From positions 124,001 to 188,000 of the forward strand of contig NZ_QDKQ01000037.1 of NCBI RefSeq assembly GCF_003116815.1: a stretch of DNA of 64,000 bases, read 5' to 3'. Positions 55,383 to 63,928 of the stretch are shown here, in pieces. This DNA comes from Caulobacter endophyticus. Lineage in GTDB: Bacteria > Pseudomonadota > Alphaproteobacteria > Caulobacterales > Caulobacteraceae. Below the pieces are notes generated by a model that saw only the letters and a list, made by a program, of their open reading frames with translations, had not been told where the DNA came from and searched no databases. Both the position numbers and the translations under genes were made by a program. Numbering within the stretch: the first letter of the stretch is position 1; every line of letters starts with the position of its first letter.

Positions 55383-56201
55383 ATGACCGCCGACACGACC
55401 TCCCCCAGCCCCTCGGGCGAAATCGTCCGCACGCCTCCCTGCGTGATCCTCAACGCTCCGCAACTGGCCGAGAACATCGGCTCGGTGGCGCGGGTCATGG
55501 CCAATTTCGGTCTCTACGAACTACGGCTGGTCAATCCGCGCGACGGCTGGCCGCAGGAGCGGGCCTGGGCCAGCGCATCGGGCGCCAGCTGGCCGCTGGA
55601 CGACGCCAAGGTGTTCGGCTCGCTCGCCGAGGCGATCGCCGACCTGCATCTGGTCTACGCCACCACGGCCCGCCCGCGAGAGACGCGCCTGCCTGTCTAC
55701 ACCCCGCGCGAATCCGCCGGCCACCTGGCCGAGGAAGTCGAGCAGGGCCGCAAGGTCGGCCTGCTGTTCGGCGGCGAGCGCGCCGGCCTGGAGACCGACG
55801 ATATCGCCCTGTGCCAGGCCATCGTCTCGATCCCGATCGACGAGCGCTTCCGGTCGCTGAACCTGGCCCAGGCCGTGTCGATCAACGCCTACGAATGGAA
55901 GATGACCGTCGACGACCGGCCCTGGAAGAAGTTCGAGCTGAACGTCGAGGGGCCCGCCGACCAGGCGGCCATGATGGGCCTCTACGAGCATCTGGAGGGC
56001 GAGCTCGACAAGGCCGGCTTCTACCATCCGCCGGAAAAGCGGCCCTCGATGGTGCGCAACCTGCGCGTCCCGCTGGCCCGCGCCCGCCTGACAGACCAGG
56101 AGGTCCGTACCTTCCGCGGGGTGATCACCGCCCTGTCGAAGGGGCGCGGCCGGGTGCTGGCCAAGCTGGCGAAGAAGGCGGCGGACAAGGGCGAGGACTG
56201 A
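55383..56201 (+). CDS. trmJ: tRNA (cytidine/uridine-2'-O-)-methyltransferase TrmJ
   Basis: The 272-residue protein is a SPOUT-class RNA methyltransferase. It has the N-terminal motif LAENIGSVARVMANFG, the FGGERAGL loop, and the knot motif SIPIDERFRSLNLAQAVSINAYEW that binds S-adenosylmethionine; the extra C-terminal helical region (LYEHLEGELDKAGFY ... MVRNL) matches TrmJ. It would 2'-O-methylate position 32 of tRNAs. The ATG at 55383 follows AAGGGAC. It is the first gene on this strand, divergent from the beta-lactamase-fold gene. Confidence 0.92.
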   Translation: MTADTTSPSPSGEIVRTPPCVILNAPQLAENIGSVARVMANFGLYELRLVNPRDGWPQERAWASASGASWPLDDAKVFGSLAEAIADLHLVYATTARPRETRLPVYTPRESAGHLAEEVEQGRKVGLLFGGERAGLETDDIALCQAIVSIPIDERFRSLNLAQAVSINAYEWKMTVDDRPWKKFELNVEGPADQAAMMGLYEHLEGELDKAGFYHPPEKRPSMVRNLRVPLARARLTDQEVRTFRGVITALSKGRGRVLAKLAKKAADKGED

Positions 56202-56378
56202 GGCGCGGCCTCAGCTTTCGAAAAGCCGTAGCCCGGTTTCGTCGCAGTAACCGGTTTCCCACCTTACGCCGCTTTAATTTCCGCCCTGGCGCAAACGCCG
56301 CTATCCAGCCAAAATCTGCAATCATGGTCCAGGTTGTGGGATAGCGGCGGTCGAGCGCCGGGACTTAGGGTAGGGGGC

Positions 56379-59075
56379 ATGGCGATGGCGCTTGGTGGCG
56401 TGCTTCTGCAGGGTTTCGCCGCGGCTGTGGCGGTTGGGACGGCGGCGCCGTCCGAAGCCAAGCCGGCCGAGATCAAGGCTCCGGAGGTCAAGCCCTCGGA
56501 TGCGAAAGCCCCGGACGCCAAGCCCTCTCTCATTCCGGTCGTCGAGGCCGAGGACGCCGTCGTCGAGGGCGTGACGGTGCAGTCGGCGCCGCGCGGCAAG
56601 ACCGACAGCCCCGTCGAGCCGGAGATCTCGCTCGACGAGGAGGCCATCAAGGCCTATGGCGCGGGCAGCATCGCCGAACTGATGACCATGCTGGAGCCCC
56701 TGACCGTGTCCTCGCGCGGGCGCGGCGGCGAGGGTCCGGTGACCCTGGTCAACGGCCAACGCATCTCGGGCTTTCAGGAGATCGCCGGCCTGCCGCCCGA
56801 GGCGGTCCAGCGGATGGACATCCTGCGCGAGGAGGCCGCCCTGGCCTATGGCTACCGCGCCGACCAGCGGGTCGTGAACCTGGTGCTGAAGAAGGACTTC
56901 CGGTCGCTGAACCTGGAGGACGAGTTCCGCTTCGCCACCGAGGGCGGGCGCACCTTCAACGAGCAGAAGGGCAATCTCTTCAAGGTCGACGCCGACGCCC
57001 GCTGGACAGTCAATGTCCGCTACCGCCGCGAGACGCCGCTTTACGAGTCCGAGCGCGACATCGTGCGCGCCAGCAGCACGCCCTACGACATCCAGGGCAA
57101 TATCGGCCTGGCGACCGGGCCCGAGCTCGATCCGGACCTGTCGGCCCTGGCGGGCTCTGTGGTGTCGGTGGTGTCCGTTCCGACCTCGGCCGCGAGCGGC
57201 GCGCCCAGCCTTGCCGATTTCGTGGCCGGCGCCGGGCGGGCGGCGACCGACGACCTGACCGCCGCGCGCACCCTGCTGGCGCGCGGCGAGGAGGGGGCGA
57301 TCCAGGGCTCCTATACCCGCAACCTGATGCTCGGCGCGCTGGGCTACGTAACGACCACGTTCAGCGGCAATGTCGAGAGCACCAGCCGGGTCAGCTTCAA
57401 CGGCCTGACCGGCGTGAGCCTGGCCTTGAAGGCCGACAGCCCCTATTCGCCGTTCTCGCGGGACGTCGCCCTCTATCGCTATCTCGACGTGCCCGACGCC
57501 CTGCGCCGCAAGACCGACACCGACAAGTTCGAGGCCGGCATGACGGCGCTCGGCATGATGGCCGGCTGGCGCTGGTCCTTCGCCGGCAACTTCGACCTGA
57601 CCGACAGCGCCACGCGCACCGGGCGGGGCCTGGACGCCACGGCCTATCGCGCGGCGGTGGCGGCCAGCGACCCGGGCGTCAATCCGTTCGCCCCGATCCC
57701 GCGCGACCTGCTGCGCTACGCCGCTCAGGACACCGCCGACTCCATCACCACCAACGCCAGGGCCGAGCTGACGATGAACGGCACGGTGGCGCAACTGCCG
57801 GCCGGGCGCCTGCGCGCCACGCTGAAGGGCGGCGTCGACAGCCGCAAGATCGAGGCCGAGAGCGTGCGCTCGGGCGCCTTCACGCGCCGCACCCTGGTCC
57901 GTGACCGGGGCACGCTTTCGGCCAGCGCCGACGCCCCCATCGCCGAGCGCGACGGGGTGCTGGGCTTCCTGGGCGGGGTCTCGGTGAACGGCAACGTGCT
58001 GTACGAGCAGTTCTCCGACATCGGCGGCCTGATGACGGCGGGCGGCGGCCTTTCGTGGTCGCCGGTCAAGCGGATGAACCTGTCGCTGAACTACAGCACC
58101 GAAGAGGGAGAGCCCTCGCCCCAGCAGGTCAACGACCCGGTGCTGCTGACGCCCAACGTGGCGATGTACGACTTCGCCACCAACCAGACGGTCAACGTCA
58201 CCCGCATCGAGGGCGGCAACCCGAACCTCAGCGCCGACAGCCGCCAGGTGGTCAAGCTGGGCTTCAACTATCGACCGTTCGAGAAGCGCGAGCTGTCGCT
58301 GTGGGGCAACTACACGGCCATCCGCGTCGAGGACCAGGTCGCCAGCTTCCCGGCCGTTTCGCCAGAACTGGAGGCGGCCTTCCCCAGCCGCTTCGTCCGT
58401 GACGTCACGGGCCGCCTGACTTCGGTCGACACCCGGCCGGTGAATTTCGCCCATGCCGACCGCCAGGAGCTGCGCTGGGGGCTGAACTACAACCTGCGCT
58501 GGGGCGGTCCGCCGGCGGCGCCGGGGAGCAGGCCGGGCGGGGGCGCGCAAGCCAGCGGCCCCGGCTTCATGATGCGCTCGGGCGGTCAGCCGGGGCAGGG
58601 CTTTCTGAACGTCTCGGTGAACCATCTGTGGCGGCTGCAGGACGAGGTGGTGATCCGAGACGGGATGACGCCGCTCGACCTGCTGGACGGCTCGTCGCTG
58701 GGCCGCCGGGGCGGCACGCCGCGCCACGAGGTCAACCTGCAGGCCAACCTGGCCAAGGACGGCCTGGGCTGCGGCCTGCGCAGCGCCTGGCGCTCAGCCA
58801 CCTGGGTCGACGGCGGCCCGCGCGGCGATGACCTGTTCTTCTCCGACATCCCGACCATCAGCCTGTCGGGCTTCGCCGACCTCGGGCAGCGCAAGGACCT
58901 GGTGCAGCGCTACGACTGGCTGAAAGGCTCGCGCGTGACGCTGGCCGTCGACAACCTGTTCGACGAGAAGCAGCAGGTCCGCGACGACCAGGGGCGCACG
59001 CCGCAGGCCTATCAGGAGGACTATATGGACGCCATGGGGCGGACGGTCCGCTTGAGCCTGAGGAAGCTGCTTTAA
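56379..59075 (+). CDS. Atypical TonB-dependent receptor
   Basis: The protein of about 898 residues has an N-terminal hydrophobic segment, an unusual linker of KP/EIKAPE/KPSDAKAPDAKPS-like repeats (about 25-55), a plug region with VTLVNGQRISGFQEIAGLPPEAVQRMDILREEAALAYG and a barrel of the large TBDR type (NFDLTDSATRTGRG; LDNLFDEKQQ-like end as VDNLFDEKQQV). Unlike typical receptors it ends RKLL with no terminal aromatic residue, and the TonB box is not obvious. The ATG at 56379 has an almost immediate G-rich site; 56385 is an alternative start. Ligand unknown. A repeat element overlaps its stop codon. Confidence 0.88.
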   Translation: MAMALGGVLLQGFAAAVAVGTAAPSEAKPAEIKAPEVKPSDAKAPDAKPSLIPVVEAEDAVVEGVTVQSAPRGKTDSPVEPEISLDEEAIKAYGAGSIAELMTMLEPLTVSSRGRGGEGPVTLVNGQRISGFQEIAGLPPEAVQRMDILREEAALAYGYRADQRVVNLVLKKDFRSLNLEDEFRFATEGGRTFNEQKGNLFKVDADARWTVNVRYRRETPLYESERDIVRASSTPYDIQGNIGLATGPELDPDLSALAGSVVSVVSVPTSAASGAPSLADFVAGAGRAATDDLTAARTLLARGEEGAIQGSYTRNLMLGALGYVTTTFSGNVESTSRVSFNGLTGVSLALKADSPYSPFSRDVALYRYLDVPDALRRKTDTDKFEAGMTALGMMAGWRWSFAGNFDLTDSATRTGRGLDATAYRAAVAASDPGVNPFAPIPRDLLRYAAQDTADSITTNARAELTMNGTVAQLPAGRLRATLKGGVDSRKIEAESVRSGAFTRRTLVRDRGTLSASADAPIAERDGVLGFLGGVSVNGNVLYEQFSDIGGLMTAGGGLSWSPVKRMNLSLNYSTEEGEPSPQQVNDPVLLTPNVAMYDFATNQTVNVTRIEGGNPNLSADSRQVVKLGFNYRPFEKRELSLWGNYTAIRVEDQVASFPAVSPELEAAFPSRFVRDVTGRLTSVDTRPVNFAHADRQELRWGLNYNLRWGGPPAAPGSRPGGGAQASGPGFMMRSGGQPGQGFLNVSVNHLWRLQDEVVIRDGMTPLDLLDGSSLGRRGGTPRHEVNLQANLAKDGLGCGLRSAWRSATWVDGGPRGDDLFFSDIPTISLSGFADLGQRKDLVQRYDWLKGSRVTLAVDNLFDEKQQVRDDQGRTPQAYQEDYMDAMGRTVRLSLRKLL

Positions 59076-59145
59076 GATCCTCCCCCTCTGGGGGAGGTGG
59101 CCCGAAGGGCCGGAGGGGGGACGTTTTCAGCCTCCGCTAACCCGG
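59074..59145 (+). repeat. GC-rich intergenic repeat, copy B
   Basis: This copy matches copy A at 24643-24717: AAGATCCTCC-CTCTGGGGGAGG, GGCCCGAAGGGCC, a G run and TTTTCAG-CCTCCGCT, with a few differences. It starts within the TBDR stop codon. A second hairpin region follows (GTCGGC-TTC-GCCGAC at about 59174-59188, flanked by CCTCTCC and GGAGAGG). Confidence 0.75.
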
Positions 59146-59214
59146 CCGATTTCGCAGTTGCTCCCCTCTCCGTCGGCTTCGCCGACACGTCTCCCACAGG
59201 AGAGGATCTCTCGC

Positions 59215-60084
59215 TCACCCCAGTTCCCGCTCCAGATGCTCCACCAGCAACCGCACCTTGGCCGGCAGCAGGCGCAGGTGCGGATAGACGGCCCAGACGC
59301 CCTCGTCGGCCGGATTGGCGTCCTCCAGCAGCGGAACCAGCCGTCCGTCGGCGATCGCCGGGTCGACGTAGAAGTTGGGCAGCTGGCAGATGCCCAGCCC
59401 CTGCAGGGTCGCGTCCAGCACCGCCTGGCCGCTGTTGCAGCGAAAACGGCCCTGGGGCTTGAAGGCGATCTCGCGCTCGCCCTCCCTGAACGGCCAGGTG
59501 TCGGCCGCGCCCAGCACGCCGGCATGGGTTTCGAGATCAGCGATCGTCCGGGGCGCACCGGTCCGCGCCAGATAGGCCGGCGCGGCGCACAGGCGGCGCG
59601 TGCGCGAGGCCAGGCGCTTGGCGATCAGGCGGCTGTCGGTCAGGCGGCCGAAACGGATGGCGAGATCGAAGCCCTCGCTGACGATGTCGCGCACCGTATC
59701 GTCCAGCTCGATGTGCAGCGACAGCTTGGGGTGGGCCAGGGCGAAGCTGTTGACCGCCGGCACGACGTAGCGCTCGCCATAGGCCGACGAGCAGGTCATG
59801 CGCAGCAGGCCCTTGACCTCGCCGTCCTCCTCGCCGACCGCGGCCAGGGCCTCGTCGCGGTCGTGGATCAGTTCGCGGCAGCGGGCCAGGAAGGCGCGGC
59901 CGGCGTCGGTCAGGCTGACCCGACGGGTGGTGCGATAGAGCAGGCGGGTCTGCAGCCGCTCCTCCAGCCGCGCCACCTCGCGGCTGACGCCCGAGGTCGA
60001 AAGGCCAAGACGCCGCGCGGCTTGCGAGAAGCTCTCGGCCTCGGCCGTGGCCACGAACTCGTCGATCCCGTCCCAGCGGCTCAT
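59215..60084 (-). CDS. LysR-family transcriptional regulator
   Basis: The protein of about 289 residues has an N-terminal helix-turn-helix (about 1-60; FVATAEAESFSQAARRLGLSTSGVSREVARLEERL) and a LysR substrate-binding domain (about 88-288; RMTCSSAYGERYVVPAVNSF, ADGRLVPLLEDA). It is divergent from the formaldehyde-detoxification genes and probably regulates them. The start at 60084 gives the usual LysR N-terminus; the ATG at 60114 would add ten residues. It is of the LysR subtype that also contains DsdC-like and PtxR-like proteins. Confidence 0.9.
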   Translation of the reverse strand: MSRWDGIDEFVATAEAESFSQAARRLGLSTSGVSREVARLEERLQTRLLYRTTRRVSLTDAGRAFLARCRELIHDRDEALAAVGEEDGEVKGLLRMTCSSAYGERYVVPAVNSFALAHPKLSLHIELDDTVRDIVSEGFDLAIRFGRLTDSRLIAKRLASRTRRLCAAPAYLARTGAPRTIADLETHAGVLGAADTWPFREGEREIAFKPQGRFRCNSGQAVLDATLQGLGICQLPNFYVDPAIADGRLVPLLEDANPADEGVWAVYPHLRLLPAKVRLLVEHLERELG

Positions 60085-60198
60085 GGCGCGGTGGTGCGCT
60101 AATTGTCCCATCATGGCAACAATGTTTTGCCTTGTGGGGGATTATCGTTGGCTGCGCATCGGCGTACCACAGTGGCCAAGAACCCATCGGAGCCTGCC

Positions 60199-61308
60199 AT
60201 GAAGACCCGCGCCGCCGTCGCTTTCGAAGCCAAGAAGCCGCTGGAGATCGTCGAGGTCGACCTGGAAGGCCCCAAGGCCGGCGAGGTCCTGATCGAGATC
60301 AAGGCCACCGGCGTCTGCCACACCGACGCCTACACCCTGGACGGCCTGGACAGCGAAGGCCTGTTCCCGTCGATCCTGGGCCACGAAGGCGCGGGCGTGG
60401 TGGTCGAGGTCGGAGCCGGCGTCACCAGCCTGGCGGTCGGCGACCACGTGATCCCGCTCTACACGCCCGAATGCCGCCAGTGCAAAAGCTGCCTTTCGGG
60501 CAAGACCAACCTCTGCACGGCCATCCGCGCCACGCAAGGCAAGGGGCTCATGCCCGATGGCACCAGCCGCTTCTCCTACAAGGGCCAGACCATCCACCAC
60601 TACATGGGCTGCTCGACCTTCTCGAACTACACCGTGCTGCCCGAGATCGCCGTGGCCCGCATCCGCAAGGACGCCCCGTTCAAGACCGCTTGCTACTGCG
60701 GCTGCGGCGTGACGACGGGCGTCGGCGCGGTGACCAACACCGCCAAGGTCGAGCCGGGCGCCAACGCCATCGTCTTCGGCCTGGGCGGCATCGGCCTCAA
60801 CGTGATCCAGGGTCTGAAGCTGGTGGGCGCCAACATGATCGTCGGCGTCGACATCAACCCGGACCGCGAAGAGTGGGGCCTCAAGTTCGGCATGACCCAT
60901 TTCGTCAATCCGAAGGACGTGTCGGGCGATCTGGTCGCCCACCTGGTGGCCCTGACCGACGGCGGCGCCGACTACACCTTCGACGCCACTGGCAACACCG
61001 GCGTCATGCGCACGGCGCTGGAAGCCTGCCACCGCGGCTGGGGCGAAAGCATCATCATCGGCGTGGCCGAGGCCGGCAAGGAAATCGCCACCCGTCCGTT
61101 CCAGCTGGTCACCGGCCGGGTCTGGAAGGGCACAGCCTTCGGCGGTGCCCGCGGCCGCACCGACACGCCCAAGATCGTCGACTGGTACATGGACGGGAAG
61201 ATCCAGATCGACCCGATGATCACCCACGTCCTGCCGCTGGAGCGCATCAACGAGGCCTTCGACCTGATGCACAACGGCGAGAGCATCCGCACCGTGGTGA
61301 CGTTCTGA
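60199..61308 (+). CDS. frmA: S-(hydroxymethyl)glutathione dehydrogenase (class III alcohol dehydrogenase)
   Basis: The 369-residue zinc enzyme oxidises S-hydroxymethylglutathione (formaldehyde plus glutathione) with NAD. It has the catalytic zinc ligands in GVCHTD and GHEGAGVV, the structural zinc cysteines in [17 protein letters not shown], the [12 protein letters not shown] region and the nucleotide motif GLGGIGLNV with the D of VGVDINPD. The start [21 protein letters not shown] gives the full family length. It pairs with S-formylglutathione hydrolase downstream. The alternative name adhC is also used. Confidence 0.98.
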   Translation: MKTRAAVAFEAKKPLEIVEVDLEGPKAGEVLIEIKATGVCHTDAYTLDGLDSEGLFPSILGHEGAGVVVEVGAGVTSLAVGDHVIPLYTPECRQCKSCLSGKTNLCTAIRATQGKGLMPDGTSRFSYKGQTIHHYMGCSTFSNYTVLPEIAVARIRKDAPFKTACYCGCGVTTGVGAVTNTAKVEPGANAIVFGLGGIGLNVIQGLKLVGANMIVGVDINPDREEWGLKFGMTHFVNPKDVSGDLVAHLVALTDGGADYTFDATGNTGVMRTALEACHRGWGESIIIGVAEAGKEIATRPFQLVTGRVWKGTAFGGARGRTDTPKIVDWYMDGKIQIDPMITHVLPLERINEAFDLMHNGESIRTVVTF

Positions 61309-61321
61309 ATCTTCAACTCTA

Positions 61322-61458
61322 CCCCTCCCCCTCGATGGGGGAGGGGCAGGGGTGGGGGTGAAGCCCCCGCTTCAGGATATGGCGCGGTCGCGGTTTGCGT
61401 CCGTCGCCGCTGTTCAACCCCCATCCCCGACCCTTCCCCCATCAAGGAGGAAGGGGGA
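61322..61458. repeat. Pair of inverted G/C-rich repeats between the two formaldehyde genes
   Basis: Two imperfect 40-bp copies face each other: one at 61322-61362 (CCCCTCCCCCTCGATGGGGG ... TGGGGGTGAAG) and one at 61413-61458 whose reverse complement reads CCTTCCTCCTTGATGGGGG ... ATGGGGGTTGAA. The second copy supplies the AAGGAGGAAGG that acts as ribosome-binding site for the hydrolase gene. Confidence 0.7.
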
Positions 61459-61468
61459 GACGCGCGCC

Positions 61469-62302
61469 ATGACCGTCGAAACCCTCGCCACCCACCGCAC
61501 CCAGGGCGGCACGCTGCGCTACTGCCGGCACGACAGCGCCAGCACCGGCACGCCGATGAAATTCAGCATATGGGTTCCGGACGGGGAGGGGCCTTTCCCC
61601 TATCTCGTCTGGCTGTCAGGCCTGACCTGCACCGAAGACAACTTCACCACCAAGGCCGGAGCCTACGCCTGGGCAGCCAGGCATGGCGTGGCCATCGTCG
61701 CCCCTGACACCTCGCCGCGCGGCGAGGGCGTCGCCGACGATGCGGCCTACGACCTGGGCCAGGGCGCGGGCTTCTATGTCAACGCCACGGAAGAGCCGTG
61801 GATCCCGCACTTCAACATGTATTCCTATGTCACCAAGGACCTGCTGGAGGCCGTCGACGGCGCTTTCCCGCTGGATCCGGCCCGGCGCGGAATCTTCGGC
61901 CACTCGATGGGCGGCCACGGCGCCCTGACCATCGCCCTGCGTAATCCGCAGCTGTTCAAGTCGGTCAGCGCCTTCTCGCCGATCGTTTCGCCGCTGAACT
62001 GCCCGTGGGGCGACAAGGCCCTGACGGCCTATCTGGGTGCTGACCGCGCCGCGTGGCGCGCCCACGACGCCTGCGTCCTGATCGAGGACGGCTTCGGCGA
62101 GAGCTTCGACGAGATCCTGGTCGACCAGGGCCTGGCCGACAGCTTCCTGGAAAGCCAGCTGAAGCCGCAGCTGCTGGAAGAGGCCGGGGCCGAAGCCCGG
62201 CTGAAGGTCACCGTCCGACGCCAGGAAGGCTACGACCACAGCTACTTCTTCATCGCCAGCTTCATCGGCGACCATATCGACTGGCACGCCGCAAGGTTGT
62301 AA
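61469..62302 (+). CDS. fghA: S-formylglutathione hydrolase
   Basis: The 277-residue esterase-D-type hydrolase splits S-formylglutathione into formate and glutathione, completing formaldehyde detoxification. It has LSGLTCTEDNF, the nucleophile motif GHSMGGHGA (about residue 147), an aspartate in the VDQGLADSF region and the late histidine in EGYDHSYFF. ATG 61469 follows an AAGGAGG sequence contributed by an intergenic repeat. The 160-bp gap to frmA is filled by the inverted repeats, so expression may still be shared. Confidence 0.97.
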   Translation: MTVETLATHRTQGGTLRYCRHDSASTGTPMKFSIWVPDGEGPFPYLVWLSGLTCTEDNFTTKAGAYAWAARHGVAIVAPDTSPRGEGVADDAAYDLGQGAGFYVNATEEPWIPHFNMYSYVTKDLLEAVDGAFPLDPARRGIFGHSMGGHGALTIALRNPQLFKSVSAFSPIVSPLNCPWGDKALTAYLGADRAAWRAHDACVLIEDGFGESFDEILVDQGLADSFLESQLKPQLLEEAGAEARLKVTVRRQEGYDHSYFFIASFIGDHIDWHAARL

Positions 62303-62348
62303 GCTTCGCCGTATGGAAGAGTTTGGCCTGGCCTGATCCAAGCGCCGG

Positions 62349-62495
62349 TTGGCGATCGCCGTGCTGAACCTTGAAGGCGAGACCCAGTCCTACAGGCTGG
62401 GCCTCTTTCTGGCCTGCACCGCCTACACCCTGGTTCCGTCGCTTCTGTTCGTGCCAGCCTACGGGCTGTGCTCGACGCCGCCTAGACCTGGCTAG
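62349..62495 (+). pseudogene. Possible remnant of a membrane-transporter C-terminus
   Basis: An open stretch of 48 codons ending in TAG encodes ETQSYRLGLFLACTAY and LVPSLLFVPAYGL, a helix with two hydrophobic halves like the last helix of an MFS transporter (spinster type). No start codon with a plausible signal exists, and no upstream part is present. It may be a gene remnant left by deletion; it could also be a short GTG-started (62361) membrane peptide. Confidence 0.3.
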
Positions 62496-63295
62496 AACTG
62501 ACCTGTGAAGTCGAACAGCTGGCCGTTGATCCAGCCCTTGCGGAAGGCTAGGGCGCCCTTGCGGTTCATCACCACGCCGCGGGCCTTGGCCGTGCTGAGC
62601 GAGGCGCGCAGGTAGCTGAGCACGAACAGCTCCAGGTCGGCCGGGGCGACCTTGTCGCGCCACAGGCCGGCGTTCTTGATGCAGTCGACGCGGCCCCACC
62701 AGGCGGCCGGGGCGGCCAGCAGCCAGTCGCAGACCACGTCGTCGGCCCGGCCCGGGGTCGAGGTCTTGATGAACTGCACGACGTCGTCGTGGTCGAGGCC
62801 CTTGAGGCTGCCGTTCTGGGTGACCAGGTCGAAGAACCAGATCAGCTCCTGCAGGCTGCGCGCTGGGCGGCCGGCCGCCTGGGCCCAGGTCGCGGCCAGG
62901 GCGTCTGCCTTGCCGGCCACCGTCCGGATGCGCGTGAGCTGCTGGGCCTTCACCTCGGGCGAGCCCATCAGGTTGGCCAACTCCTTCCTGGGAACGGCCT
63001 TGAGCTGGGCGTTGGTCTGCCACTGGCGCACGATCGCCAGGCCCTGGGCGACGCCGGCGTTGCAGGCCTGCCATAGCTGGGCCCCGATCGTCGGCGCCGC
63101 GCGCAGGATCACCGGCTTGCCCGCCGCCAGCAGCAGGGGCTGCAGCGAGGCCGAGCCAATGTTCCACTGCAGCACGCCGCAGGAGATCCCCATGCCGTCG
63201 AAGTCGCCCGTGACGCCGCTCCAGGGATCGCCTGCGTTCTCGAAGCGGCCGGTCACGGCCACGGCCTTGTTGATCTCGTCGTCTGTGACGGCCAT
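62492..63295 (-). CDS. Conserved-looking protein with GVLQWNIG motif, possible lysozyme-like hydrolase
   Basis: The 267-residue protein has no signal peptide. Residues 18-50 (FENAGDPWSGVTGDFDGMG followed by ISCGVLQWNIG) look like an active-site region: a glutamate (E19), two aspartates (D31, D33) and the motif GVLQWNIG (40-47) recall glutamate-catalysed glycan hydrolases of the lysozyme or chitosanase type, but I do not recognise the exact family. The C-terminal half is helical. GGGGGAG precedes the ATG at 63295. It is transcribed alone. It could be a peptidoglycan-active enzyme without an export signal, or a toxin-like or phage-derived protein. Confidence 0.65.
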   Translation of the reverse strand: MAVTDDEINKAVAVTGRFENAGDPWSGVTGDFDGMGISCGVLQWNIGSASLQPLLLAAGKPVILRAAPTIGAQLWQACNAGVAQGLAIVRQWQTNAQLKAVPRKELANLMGSPEVKAQQLTRIRTVAGKADALAATWAQAAGRPARSLQELIWFFDLVTQNGSLKGLDHDDVVQFIKTSTPGRADDVVCDWLLAAPAAWWGRVDCIKNAGLWRDKVAPADLELFVLSYLRASLSTAKARGVVMNRKGALAFRKGWINGQLFDFTGQF

Positions 63296-63472
63296 GGCGC
63301 TCCCCCTTTTGGCGATATCTGAAAAATACACCCATTGAGGGAATTCGTCACCTGGGCGCGTTGGGCGTGTCGCGCGCGCTGGTTGTGAACTTTCGGTAAT
63401 TCATCCCGGGTTCAGCGGCGGTCCGCTCCCCTGGCCCAAGGTCAAGTTCGGCCGCTGAGGGGATTTTCAAAG

Positions 63473-63865
63473 ATGCAGAAGAAACTGGCCGTCCTGGCCC
63501 TGGTCGTCGCCGCGGGCCTGTCGACCTCGGCCTGCGTGATCATCGACGCCGACGACGGCGGCAAGCGCGACGTCTCGGTGAAGATCAACGACGGTAACGA
63601 CACGCTGGAGCCCCTGTATGGCGTGGCGCTCGAGAAGGGCGAACTGGTGGCGCGGGTGTCGTCCAACGGCTGCACCAAGGCCGAGGACTTCAAGGTCACC
63701 GCCGACCGCCGGGACAGCGGCGTCGCCGTCACCCTGATACGCGAGCGTCCCGACCTCTGCCGCGCCCTCGTGCCGGAAGGCAAGGAGCTACGCTTCGACC
63801 TCGACGCCATGGGCGTGCAGCGCACCGACAAGGTGCGCGTGCGCAATCCGCTGCAGCGGACCTAG
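63473..63865 (+). CDS. Small exported lipoprotein-like protein of unknown function
   Basis: The 130-residue protein has an N-terminal signal with a possible lipobox (STSAC, C21) and a beta-rich remainder with two further cysteines (SNGCTKAEDF and DLCRAL). I do not recognise a family. A G-rich site precedes the ATG. It is transcribed alone, rightward, between the unknown hydrolase and the start of the next gene. Confidence 0.72.
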   Translation: MQKKLAVLALVVAAGLSTSACVIIDADDGGKRDVSVKINDGNDTLEPLYGVALEKGELVARVSSNGCTKAEDFKVTADRRDSGVAVTLIRERPDLCRALVPEGKELRFDLDAMGVQRTDKVRVRNPLQRT

Positions 63866-63928
63866 AAGCAGCACGAGCCTGGCGGGCGCGTCTTGGCGAC
63901 GCGCCCGCGCCGGTTGTAAGGTGGCCGC

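Noticed and set aside
56322..58727. Long minus-strand frame opposite the atypical TBDR
   Set aside because: No domain, odd amino-acid composition and complete overlap with a recognisable receptor gene.
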